DNA from: Candidatus Aminicenantota bacterium
GTDB taxonomy: Bacteria; Acidobacteriota; Aminicenantia; Aminicenantales; UBA8522
Direction: 5' to 3'
DNA: 6,657 bases
NCBI GenBank assembly: GCA_003524335.1
Contig: DQHV01000344.1
Span: forward strand, 1 to 6,657
Shown piece after piece: positions 1-6,414 of this stretch (its first letter is position 1; every line of letters starts with the position of its first letter). A program made the translations under genes and the position numbers. The notes beneath the pieces are model-generated. The model searched no databases. It was given only the letters and a program-made list of their open reading frames with translations, and was not told where the DNA came from.

Positions 1-1002
1 GTGGTGATGATCGACCAGCGGAAGCTTCCCCTCGAGGAGGTCTATGTCGAATGCCGGAGCGGGGAGGAAATCGCCCGGGCCATCGAGACGATGGTCATCC
101 GCGGGGCCCCGGCCATCGGAGTCGCGGCCGCCTACGGAGTCGCACTGGGCGTCATGGGCGCCGACCCGACCCGGGAAGTCGAGCGGGAGTTCGATCTGAT
201 CATCCAGAGACTAGCCCGGACGCGGCCGACGGCGCGAAACCTCTTCTGGGCGCTGGAGAGGATGAAGCAGGTTTACGGGGAGAACAAGCTCCTTCCCTGC
301 GGCGCGCTCGGTCTTCGGCTGGTCCGGGAGGCCCAGGCGATCGAAGCGGAGGATCTCGAAACGAATAAGAAAATCGGCTCCTTCGGGAAGGACCTGATCG
401 CCGACGGCGATTCTGTGCTCACCCACTGCAACGCCGGCGGCCTGGCCACGGCCGGCTACGGCACGGCGATCGGTATCATCCGCACGGCCTTCGAGGAGGG
501 GAAAAAGGTCCAGGTCTTCGTGGATGAGACGCGGCCGTTCCTCCAGGGGGCTCGCCTGACCGCTTGGGAACTCAATAAACTCGGGATTCCGATGACCCTG
601 ATCACCGACAACATGGCCGGCTGGCTGATGAAAAAGGGGGAGATCAGCCTGGTCATAACCGGCGCCGACCGCATCGCCCGGAACGGCGACGCCGCCAATA
701 AGATCGGGACTTATTCCCTGGCTGTACTGGCCAAGCATCACGGCCTTCCTTTCTATGTGGCGGCGCCGCTCAGCACTTTCGATCCTAGCCTCAGGAGCGG
801 CGATGAGATCCCGATCGAAGAGCGTCAGGGCGACGAAGTCCGCCGGGTGGGCGGCTTGGCCATCACCCTGCCGGATATTCCGGTCCGCAACCCGGCCTTT
901 GATGTCGTCCCGGCCAAGCTCATCAGCGCTATCATCAGCGAGCGCGGCATCGCCCGCCCGCCCTACTCCAGAAAACTGGCCGTTTGGCGGAGAGGAGAAT
1001 GA
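1..1002 (+). CDS. mtnA: S-methyl-5-thioribose-1-phosphate isomerase (5' end probably cut by window edge)
   Basis: MtnA converts 5-methylthioribose-1-phosphate to 5-methylthioribulose-1-phosphate in the cytosolic methionine salvage pathway. The 333 visible residues carry the family hallmarks in order: RGAPAIG at 34-40, the catalytic cysteine in [16 protein letters not shown] (C143), [18 protein letters not shown] at about 174-191, and the catalytic aspartate in [12 protein letters not shown] (D223), followed by NKIGTY. The end, [19 protein letters not shown], is the usual MtnA tail. These residues favour MtnA over the related eIF2B-like or ribose-1,5-bisphosphate isomerases. The frame is open from base 1. 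Family members normally have some 10-15 residues before the VMIDQRKLP segment, so the GTG at base 1 is probably internal and the true start lies upstream. tsaD follows 72 bases downstream on the same strand, so the two may be co-transcribed. No frameshift or missing key residue is seen. Confidence 0.95.
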   Translation: MVMIDQRKLPLEEVYVECRSGEEIARAIETMVIRGAPAIGVAAAYGVALGVMGADPTREVEREFDLIIQRLARTRPTARNLFWALERMKQVYGENKLLPCGALGLRLVREAQAIEAEDLETNKKIGSFGKDLIADGDSVLTHCNAGGLATAGYGTAIGIIRTAFEEGKKVQVFVDETRPFLQGARLTAWELNKLGIPMTLITDNMAGWLMKKGEISLVITGADRIARNGDAANKIGTYSLAVLAKHHGLPFYVAAPLSTFDPSLRSGDEIPIEERQGDEVRRVGGLAITLPDIPVRNPAFDVVPAKLISAIISERGIARPPYSRKLAVWRRGE

Positions 1003-1005
1003 AGC

Positions 1006-1074
1006 TTGTCATTGCGCGCGAAGCACGGCGATCCCCCTCCTTCTGACCTCCTCCCGTCAGGGGAGAAGGGAAGA
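1006..1074 (+). repeat. Probable dispersed intergenic repeat between mtnA and tsaD
   Basis: The gap between mtnA and tsaD begins TTGTCATTGCGCGCGAAGC and continues with ACGGCGATCCCCCTCC. From memory, this closely resembles a widespread family of short intergenic repeats (GTCATTGCGAGCGAAGC...GCAATC) found in many bacterial genomes, which is often mistranslated as an N-terminus starting MSLRAK. An imperfect inverted repeat, ATTGC at 1011-1015 against GCGAT at 1028-1032, is visible, as expected for such an element. The second half, CTCCTCCCGTCAGGGGAGAA, is a separate palindromic unit described on its own. No second copy is visible in this window, so the dispersed nature is inferred from pattern recognition only. 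Confidence 0.5.
1047..1069 (+). promoter_or_regulatory. Hairpin covering the tsaD ribosome-binding site
   Basis: CCTCCTCCC (1047-1055) can pair with GGGAGAAGG (1061-1069) around a five-base loop GTCAG. This gives nine positions with one C-A mismatch. The 3' arm is the purine-rich Shine-Dalgarno stretch GGGGAGAAGGGAAG that sits just before the tsaD ATG at 1075. If it forms in the mRNA, it would hide the ribosome-binding site. The structure probably belongs to the repeat inserted between mtnA and tsaD. Whether it lowers or tunes TsaD translation is inference. Confidence 0.4.
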
Positions 1075-2112
1075 ATGCCCAAGTCCATATCTCCGCTGAA
1101 AATATTGGCGATCGAGACGTCTTGCGATGAGACGGCCGCCGCCGTCGTCACGGCCGAGCGCAAGATCCTGAGCAGCGTCGTTCTCTCCCAAGACGAGGTC
1201 CATGCGCCCTACGGTGGAGTCGTTCCCGAACTGGCCTCGCGGCAGCATCTCCGGTCCATAGGGTATATCGTGGCCGAGAGTTTGCAGCGGTCCTCTCTTT
1301 CGACCGGAGACATCGATGCCTTTGCCGTGACCCAAGGGCCAGGCCTCATCGGGTCCCTCCTCGTCGGCTTGTCCTTTGCTAAAGGTCTGGCCTATTACTA
1401 CCGGAAGCCTCTCCTCGGCATTGATCATCTTGAGGCCCACATGGAGGCCGCCTTCCTCGAAAACCCGGACATCCGTTTTCCCGCTCTCGCCCTCCTCGTC
1501 TCGGGCGGTCATACCTCCCTTTTCCTTTTAAAAAGGAGGCTCCGTTTCAAGCTTTTGGGGCGGACGAGGGACGACGCCGCGGGCGAAGCGCTGGACAAGA
1601 TAGCCAAATTCCTCGACCTGGGCTACCCTGGAGGGCCGCTGATCGAGCGGCTGTCGGCAGGAGGAGATCCCGGGAAATTCGCCTTTTCCCTCCCGCGGAT
1701 GAAGGACAAAAGCCTGGACTTCAGCTTCAGCGGCCTGAAGACGGCCGCCCTGAGATGGATCGGCGAGTCGGAGATGTCGGCCTGCCATCCTAAGCTTCCC
1801 GACTTTCTGGCGAGCTTCGAGGCCGCCGTCATCCGGGCGCTCCTTGAGAACGTGGCCGAAGCGGTGGGCAGGTTTCGTCCCGCTTCCCTTATCCTCTGCG
1901 GCGGGGTCGCCCGGAACACGCGGTTGCGAGCGGGATTCAATGAGCTTGCCCGGGCGTCCTGTCTCATCGCCTACATCCCCTCTCCCCAGTTCTGCACCGA
2001 CAACGCCGCCATGGTGGCCGCCCTGGCTGCCGAAAAACTGCGCGGGAAGAAAAAACCAACCACCTCCCTCGACCTCGACGCCTACCCCCGCTTCAGTCGC
2101 GCCAGGGAATGA
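1075..2112 (+). CDS. tsaD: tRNA N6-adenosine threonylcarbamoyltransferase TsaD
   Basis: TsaD (Gcp/YgjD/Kae1 family) transfers the threonylcarbamoyl group of TC-AMP to A37 of ANN-decoding tRNAs, making t6A, in a complex with TsaB and TsaE. From the ATG at 1075 the protein has 345 residues, the usual bacterial length. Visible motifs are LAIETSCDET (11-20), GGVVPELASRQH (47-58), QGPGLIGSLLVG (87-98), the metal-binding HLEAH pair H118 and H122, LVSGGHTSL (141-149), GEALDKIAKFLDLGYPGGP (170-188), FSFSGLKTA (216-224), CGGVARNTRLR (275-285), and the third metal ligand D309 in CTDNAAM. The ATG at 1075 was chosen over an upstream TTG at 1006 because a good Shine-Dalgarno (GGGGAGAAGGGA) precedes it, conserved sequence begins just after it, and the 23 extra residues translate a repeat. 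It lies downstream of mtnA and overlaps the convergent membrane-protein gene by 20 bases. All key residues are present. Confidence 0.96.
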   Translation: MPKSISPLKILAIETSCDETAAAVVTAERKILSSVVLSQDEVHAPYGGVVPELASRQHLRSIGYIVAESLQRSSLSTGDIDAFAVTQGPGLIGSLLVGLSFAKGLAYYYRKPLLGIDHLEAHMEAAFLENPDIRFPALALLVSGGHTSLFLLKRRLRFKLLGRTRDDAAGEALDKIAKFLDLGYPGGPLIERLSAGGDPGKFAFSLPRMKDKSLDFSFSGLKTAALRWIGESEMSACHPKLPDFLASFEAAVIRALLENVAEAVGRFRPASLILCGGVARNTRLRAGFNELARASCLIAYIPSPQFCTDNAAMVAALAAEKLRGKKKPTTSLDLDAYPRFSRARE

Positions 2113-4474
2113 CCTGGAAAAGAAAGGGGTCGAGGAGCATCGATTCGTCGGAGCGGTGGGTGAGGCGGAGGTCGATCTCATAGAGAAAGAGTCTCTTGAA
2201 TTCGTAAACCGCGGCCGGCGCGAACTCCATTTCTTTGAGTTCGCCGTTCGTTTTTCCCTCCCAAAGCGGAAGGTCGAACTGCCGCATCGCCAGGCTGTAG
2301 TCCCCCTTTATTGAGCCGAAGCGGAGCTTCACCCTCTCCAGTTTTTTCCGCGATCCGAACAGAAACCTGTAAGGTTTCTCGAAGTGAAGGTAGAAGTCTC
2401 CGCTCTCCTTGGCAATGACCCCTTTTCCCATAGGAAAAGTATAAAACCCGAGCGCCGACTGGGGCGAATATTCGACGGCCTTGACGGGATAGAGCGGGCT
2501 GCGGGGAAAGAGCACCCAGAGAAGGAATGCGGCGGTGAGAACGGCATAAGCAAAAACAGAAGGGACCGCCCGGCCCAGCGGCCTCTCTTTCCTAGAGAAG
2601 ACAGAGGCCGCAACGAAGGCCAGGAGCGCGGCCAACCATACATAGTTGGGAAGATACCGCGTGTTATCGACCTTGATGAACGAGGGGAGAAGGGGGGGCA
2701 GGAAAAAATGCAGGTTGCTGAGATAAACGAAGAATTCACCCGGGCGAGAGGTGAATTCGTGGGTCGTCGGCTGATAGAGGAAGGAGGGATTAGCGAGGAG
2801 AATCCCTGCGGTAACGTACCCCGCTCCGGCGGCCGCGCCGAAGAAGAAAGAGAAGGCCTTCCGGCGGTTGTAGACGAGAAAGTACCCGACGGCGATGATC
2901 AGGATCCAGGAGAGAGGCGTCAGGACGCGGCCCTGGGGCGCGGTTCCCTGGCGATGGGTGAACAGCGCATAGTTGAGAAGAAAAGGCAGGCCGATGAAAA
3001 GCAAGGCCCAGAAGTCGCTCTTTTTCCGGCGGCAGATTTCCACAAACCCGAGGAAGGCGAAGAAGTACAGGGGTGAATAAAGGAGTAGCCCGTCCCTCTG
3101 GTCGAGGAAATAGTCCAGGAAGGCGTCGATCCGGGCGCGAAGCGGGATCCCCAGGAGGAGCTGCCTGAACGCCTCCGTCCTTTCCGGCGACATCACGCCT
3201 TCATAGACGGCGATCGGCGAGAATGTCCCGTAGAGGGAGTAGACGAAGACGTAGAAGAGGGCCATGGAAATGAGGGGAGGGACCGCGATGGCCAGAGCTT
3301 TGAGCCGGACCTTGTGCTCTTTGAGGAGAAAATATAGGGAAACCAGGAGCATCGGGTAGAATATGAAGCTGTACTTCAAGCCGAACCAGGGGAAAAGCCC
3401 CAGGAGGAATCCGCAGAAGATCATCCCGATGGTCGAGGGGGCCGCCCGGCCGCTGACCTTCCGGAAAATATAGAAGGCAAAAAAGGCGATCGGGACCTCG
3501 GGATAGAGATGCACGGCGTAAAAAAGGACGGGCGCGCTGAAAGCATAGAGCGCCCAGAGACCGAGCGAGAGCCGTTCCCTTTCCCACCGTTCGCGGGCGT
3601 AGAGATAGACCTGGAGCCCAAGGAGCGAAGCCCAGAGCGAGAGGCTGGTCTTAAGGATGAAGGTCAGCCATCTGCCGGAGACGAGCTGGCTCAGCCAGTA
3701 GAAGGGGAGCATCAGGACAGAGATGCCGGGGAGGTTGATGGGGTAGATGGAGTCCTTTCCCTTCTTGCCCTGGCGGCCGTAGATGCCGAGCTTCAGCCGC
3801 GGGTGGTCCTTTTTCGAATAGAAATGGAAGTAATCCTGCTGCGCATAGTTGTTGGCGACGTTGATGTCGCCGTCCCGGAGAAGGCTGTGGGCCGAGAGGA
3901 GGTAATAAGGCTCGTCGCCGGAAAACGTTGTGCCCCGGGAGACCAGGATGAATGCGGCAGCCTGGTAAATAAAGAACGACGCCAGAAAGAGGCTGATGAT
4001 CCGCCGGCGAGGCGGGAGCGCAGAGAACCTGAGGATAGCTCGGTCGAAGAGCGATCCTCTCTTAACCAGGAAGCGGGCGAACCCGGAGAGTTTCAGAAAG
4101 AGCGCCGCAGTGACGGCCGAGACGGCCAGGAGGCGAAGCCGGACCCGGAGATCGCCGCCCGTCATATAAAAACGCAGGAGCCAGGGGCTGAGAAAGAGGA
4201 AGCCGAGCGGGAGCAGGGCCAAAGCTCCCCGGCGGCTCCAGAATGTTGGGTCGGCCCCGAAATAGGATGCTTCCCAGCGGGTCAACAGGGAAGACAGCAG
4301 AAAAAGCAGCCCCAAGGCCGCCGCTCCATAGAGGATGGCAATCAGGCCCGGCCTGTAGGAATGATCAAGGATCGTGAAGCGGTAACTCTTGATGTAGATG
4401 TCGAGGAAGAGAGCTATCCCCAACGACAGGATGAAAAAGAAGAAGACGGCCACGCTACGGGAGCTACTTTTCAC
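2093..4474 (-). CDS. Large polytopic membrane protein, probable GT-C (PMT/ArnT-like) glycosyltransferase
   Basis: This is a 793-residue protein with about 16-18 hydrophobic segments, for example 8-28, 43-65, 83-103, 113-130, 159-178, 250-267, 272-293, 348-384, 393-415, 488-505, 517-535, 540-560, 611-627 and 637-656. After the segment at 159-178 comes SGDEPYYLLSAHSLLRDGD, with an acidic pair D187-E188. Such a D/E pair in the loop after a transmembrane helix is typical of GT-C enzymes that use polyprenyl-phosphate sugars. DGLLLYSPLYFF (461-472) and APQGRVLTP (512-520) resemble conserved segments of PMT-like bacterial proteins. Four hydrophobic segments precede this core, and about 130 soluble residues (660-793) follow the last helix. 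The start is GTG at 4472-4474: a stop lies in frame at 4508-4510 and no other start codon lies between. A second GTG at 4451-4453 is possible. It is probably transcribed alone. The sugar donor and acceptor cannot be told, and a non-enzymatic role is possible. Confidence 0.8.
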   Translation of the reverse strand: MKSSSRSVAVFFFFILSLGIALFLDIYIKSYRFTILDHSYRPGLIAILYGAAALGLLFLLSSLLTRWEASYFGADPTFWSRRGALALLPLGFLFLSPWLLRFYMTGGDLRVRLRLLAVSAVTAALFLKLSGFARFLVKRGSLFDRAILRFSALPPRRRIISLFLASFFIYQAAAFILVSRGTTFSGDEPYYLLSAHSLLRDGDINVANNYAQQDYFHFYSKKDHPRLKLGIYGRQGKKGKDSIYPINLPGISVLMLPFYWLSQLVSGRWLTFILKTSLSLWASLLGLQVYLYARERWERERLSLGLWALYAFSAPVLFYAVHLYPEVPIAFFAFYIFRKVSGRAAPSTIGMIFCGFLLGLFPWFGLKYSFIFYPMLLVSLYFLLKEHKVRLKALAIAVPPLISMALFYVFVYSLYGTFSPIAVYEGVMSPERTEAFRQLLLGIPLRARIDAFLDYFLDQRDGLLLYSPLYFFAFLGFVEICRRKKSDFWALLFIGLPFLLNYALFTHRQGTAPQGRVLTPLSWILIIAVGYFLVYNRRKAFSFFFGAAAGAGYVTAGILLANPSFLYQPTTHEFTSRPGEFFVYLSNLHFFLPPLLPSFIKVDNTRYLPNYVWLAALLAFVAASVFSRKERPLGRAVPSVFAYAVLTAAFLLWVLFPRSPLYPVKAVEYSPQSALGFYTFPMGKGVIAKESGDFYLHFEKPYRFLFGSRKKLERVKLRFGSIKGDYSLAMRQFDLPLWEGKTNGELKEMEFAPAAVYEFKRLFLYEIDLRLTHRSDESMLLDPFLFQVIPWRD

Positions 4475-4481
4475 CGCCTTG

Positions 4482-4511
4482 AGTATGTGTAAACACCGCC
4501 CGCGCTGTCAA
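4482..4511 (-). promoter_or_regulatory. Candidate promoter for the membrane glycosyltransferase gene
   Basis: Read on the - strand, TTGACA (4511-4506) is followed after 18 bases by CATACT (4487-4482), which matches the -10 consensus at four of six positions. The expected transcription start, about seven bases on, falls at or next to the GTG at 4474, so the transcript could be leaderless or nearly so. This agrees with the lack of a convincing Shine-Dalgarno; only AAGG very close to the GTG is seen. The spacer end carries an inverted repeat, GTGTAAACAC on the + strand at 4487-4496, a possible operator. This rests on consensus matching only. Confidence 0.35.
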
Positions 4512-4549
4512 GCGAGGCGATGAGATCCCCTGGATGAGCGCCAACAAGG

Positions 4550-4603
4550 TTGACATCGATCATCGACAGGGGTACAGAATTTTTTCGGGTAATACGGTAT
4601 AGT
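4550..4603 (+). promoter_or_regulatory. Candidate promoter(s) for the DUF5916 gene
   Basis: This AT-rich stretch stands out from its GC-rich surroundings. TATAGT at 4598-4603 is a five-of-six match to a -10 box but has no good -35 box at the right distance. Alternatively, TTGACA at 4550-4555 is followed after 17 bases by TACAGA (4573-4578), a weaker -10 box. The spacer of that second option contains the inverted repeat TCGAT-C-ATCGA (4556-4566), a possible protein-binding site. A start near 4610 would leave a leader of about 68 bases. Which option is used, if either, cannot be settled by eye. Confidence 0.35.
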
Positions 4604-4615
4604 ATTTAGTTCCGG

Positions 4616-4669
4616 GGAAGAAAACTAGCCCCTGCCCGTCTAAAAGAACGATGGAATTCTTCCTGGGAG
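4616..4669 (+). promoter_or_regulatory. Leader and ribosome-binding site of the DUF5916 gene
   Basis: GGGAG at 4665-4669 is placed eight bases before the ATG at 4678 and supports that start. Upstream, GGAAGAA (4616-4622) can pair exactly with TTCTTCC (4657-4663) across a 34-base loop, so the leader may fold into a long-looped stem ending just before the ribosome-binding site. A seven-base match at this distance can occur by chance. No riboswitch family is recognised. Confidence 0.4.
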
Positions 4670-4677
4670 TCTAGAAG

Positions 4678-4914
4678 ATGCCGCGATTCCGACCCCGTCC
4701 TCTCGCCGGGATGGGCGTTCTTGCACTCGTCGCCGGTTTTGCCCCATCGCTCTTCGGTCAAGAGCTGACCAAGACGCTGACCATCAGCCGCATCGAGACG
4801 CCGCCGCGGATTGACGGCCTCGTGGACGATGAATGCTGGAGCGGCCGGGAGCCTGTCTCCGGCTTTTTCCAGTATGACCCGGTCAACGGGACGAAAGCTT
4901 CCGAGGAAACCTAG
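4678..4914 (+). CDS. N-terminal fragment: signal peptide plus start of a CBM9-like domain
   Basis: This frame encodes 78 residues. A basic N-terminus (MPRFRPRP) and a hydrophobic core at about 10-26 form a signal peptide with likely cleavage near SLFG-QEL (26-28), consistent with export to the periplasm or outer membrane. Residues 35-70, including IETPPRIDGLVDDECW and FFQYDPVNG, are the start of the CBM9-like domain that precedes DUF5916. The ATG at 4678 has a good Shine-Dalgarno. The frame stops at TAG 4912-4914, in the middle of the domain, so as it stands it would make only a truncated exported peptide. It is the front piece of the broken gene that continues at about 4908 in another frame. 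Confidence 0.7.
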   Translation: MPRFRPRPLAGMGVLALVAGFAPSLFGQELTKTLTISRIETPPRIDGLVDDECWSGREPVSGFFQYDPVNGTKASEET

Positions 4915-4940
4915 AGTTCTTTCCTTACGCGGGCGTCCGG

Positions 4941-6350
4941 ATGTCGAAGTGGGAACAGGAGAAGGACAGCAAAGCGGCCTTCGGGCTCGACGCCAAGTGG
5001 GGCATCCAGCCCAACCTCTACCTGGACGTCACGGCCAGCCCCGACTTCAGCGAGGTCGAGTCCGACCCCTTCATCTACCAGCTTTCGCCCTATGAGAACT
5101 ACTTCCAAGAAAACCGGCCCTTCTTCACCGAGGGCAGCCGGTATTTCGAGCTGTCCTCGGGAGACGAATTTCATGACGGCGGCATCAGCCTCTTCTATTC
5201 CAGGCGAATACGCGACCCGAAGTTTGCGGCCAAGGTCTCCGGCAAGACGGGAGGGTTCGGGTTCGGGATTCTCGGCGCGCTTAATAAGGAGGCTGTGGGC
5301 GACTCCTTCTTCAGTGTCGTCCGCGTCCAGAAGGACATCTTCAAGAACTCCCAGGTCGGGATCTATTACGCGGGGATCCAGGACGAGGCGGAACGCAACC
5401 AAAACGTCGCCCTGGATTACAACTTCAACTTCAAGGATTTCTACTACATCCGGGGGATGAGCGCCTTCACTTTCAACGAAGGAGCCTCAAGCGCGCGGAA
5501 CGGTATCCACCTCCTCCAGTTCCAGAGGGAGCCGGACGCCGGCCTGCAGGTCAGGTCGGGCTTCCAGAGGATCGAGGACGACGTCGCCATCCGGACGGGC
5601 TTTATCGACCAGGTCGACGTCCAGTCCTTCGATCTCATGACCGGCTACGCCTGGCGCTATAACGAGGGAATCCTCAAGCGCTTCAGCATGGACATCGGCG
5701 GCCGCGTTCGCCAGGATTCCCGCGGAAGCTTGACCGGAAATAACCTGGACTTCTTCGTCTGGACGGAATTCCTCAACCGTATCGAAATCCACGGCGGCTT
5801 CGAGCTTGGCAAGAGCAGGTATCAGGTCGTCGACGAGAGCGGCGAGCTCGCCTGGACGGCGGACTTCATCAAAACTTACGGCAGCAACGTTGACTTCGAC
5901 TGGGAGCGCGGCGGCTTCCTGAAAGAGGTCAGCTTCGAAGGAGAATGGGAAAAACGCGGCGTCTACAACGAGGAATTCACCGCCGTCGTCCCCGGCTCCC
6001 AGGTCAGAGTCGAGGGCCAGCTGACGCTGCGGCCGCGCAGCAATCTGGAATGGTCGTTCGAGGGAGACTGGATCCGTCAGGCCATCGACGGCACAGGAGA
6101 GGAAGTTTTCAACGGGCTCGCCTATGAGACGGCCCTCCACTACCAGGTCACCCGCAGCCTCTTTCTCAACACCCGGCTGCTCGGGGAGACCAGGGAAAAA
6201 CAGTACAGCCTCGATTTTCTCATCGGGTATTACTTCGGGGCCGGGAACATCGTCCAGCTTTCGTTCAAGAAGAGTGAGCGGAACGAGCTCCTCAGCCGGG
6301 TGGGCGGCTACTCCGTCACCCTGAAAGTTTCTTATCTTCTCCGGATATGA
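4941..6350 (+). CDS. DUF5916 outer-membrane beta-barrel domain (C-terminal piece of broken gene)
   Basis: These 469 residues correspond to the DUF5916 domain, found in large exported proteins of Acidobacteriota, Bacteroidota and relatives and predicted to form an outer-membrane beta barrel of unknown cargo. Diagnostic stretches are LDVTASPDFSEVESDPF (28-44) and ENRPFFTEGSRYF (57-69). The rest consists of alternating polar and aromatic strands such as GFGFGILGAL and FKDFYYIRGMSAF, ending in VTLKVSYLLRI (459-469), a barrel-like terminal strand. The ATG at 4941 is the only start codon in this frame after the stop at 4875-4877. It has no Shine-Dalgarno, homologous residues lie upstream of it (LEFFPYAGVR), and no signal peptide follows. 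It is therefore probably an internal methionine and not a true start. The frame contains no other defect over 1.4 kb, so decay, if real, is recent. Confidence 0.8.
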   Translation: MSKWEQEKDSKAAFGLDAKWGIQPNLYLDVTASPDFSEVESDPFIYQLSPYENYFQENRPFFTEGSRYFELSSGDEFHDGGISLFYSRRIRDPKFAAKVSGKTGGFGFGILGALNKEAVGDSFFSVVRVQKDIFKNSQVGIYYAGIQDEAERNQNVALDYNFNFKDFYYIRGMSAFTFNEGASSARNGIHLLQFQREPDAGLQVRSGFQRIEDDVAIRTGFIDQVDVQSFDLMTGYAWRYNEGILKRFSMDIGGRVRQDSRGSLTGNNLDFFVWTEFLNRIEIHGGFELGKSRYQVVDESGELAWTADFIKTYGSNVDFDWERGGFLKEVSFEGEWEKRGVYNEEFTAVVPGSQVRVEGQLTLRPRSNLEWSFEGDWIRQAIDGTGEEVFNGLAYETALHYQVTRSLFLNTRLLGETREKQYSLDFLIGYYFGAGNIVQLSFKKSERNELLSRVGGYSVTLKVSYLLRI

Positions 6351-6414
6351 ACTCTTCTGCCCTAACCCCGTCACCCGACAGGCCCGAAAGCTTTGCGTTT
6401 GACCGCCACTTTAA
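6347..6414 (+). other. Short stretch between two broken genes, possibly a gene start
   Basis: An ATG at 6347 overlaps the DUF5916 stop as ATGA and opens a 53-codon frame ending at TAG 6506-6508. Its first 24 codons include PDRPESFAFDRHFK, which looks like real coding sequence; FDRHF resembles faintly the start of M14 metallocarboxypeptidases. After about 6415 the same bases read as proline iminopeptidase in another frame, so the rest of this frame is out of register. There is no clear Shine-Dalgarno. It could be the 5' remnant of a lost gene, the proline iminopeptidase N-terminus in altered form, or plain spacer. Confidence 0.2.

Larger units (their letters stand above)
4678..6350 (+). pseudogene. 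DUF5916 / CBM9-like outer-membrane protein gene with an out-of-frame internal deletion
   Basis: The two open frames here (4678-4914 and the one containing 4941-6350) are two ends of one gene. The first gives a signal peptide and the start of a CBM9-like domain, ending ...GTKASEET then TAG. The second, in another frame, matches the DUF5916 barrel domain. Its homology begins upstream of its first ATG: the codons from about 4908 read NLEFFPYAGVR, the usual opening of this domain. In complete family members the KASEET-type segment is followed by EV and the rest of the CBM9-like domain, roughly 170 residues, before NLE-PY. That block, about 500 bases, is absent here, and the join near 4908-4913 shifts the frame and creates the stop. 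The missing length is estimated from memory of the family. The gene is probably non-functional, unless the join is an assembly or cloning artefact. Confidence 0.75.

Noticed and set aside
1006..1074. TTG start giving TsaD 23 more residues
   Set aside because: The extra residues translate a probable intergenic repeat, the TTG has no good ribosome-binding site, and the ATG at 1075 gives the family's normal length with a strong Shine-Dalgarno.
3509..4492. Long + strand frame of 327 codons opposite the membrane protein
   Set aside because: Its product is a low-complexity string of E, R, G and Q with no domain. It is the antisense shadow of hydrophobic codons in the real - strand gene. The + strand frame at 2384-3076 is rejected for the same reason.
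4501..4533. Second copy of the repeat seen before tsaD (CTGTCAAGCGAGGCGATGAG)
   Set aside because: It is only loosely similar to the 1006-1035 sequence and lacks the ATTGC...GCAAT-type arms; chance resemblance in GC-rich DNA is as likely.
4900..4945. Programmed frameshift joining the two DUF5916 pieces
   Set aside because: There is no slippery run or stimulatory structure evident. More importantly, about 170 residues of the domain are missing, which a frameshift would not explain.
5487..6374. - strand frame of 295 codons opposite the DUF5916 domain
   Set aside because: It has no recognisable motif and lies wholly antisense to a well-supported domain. The frame at 4911-5402 on the - strand is likewise a shadow.
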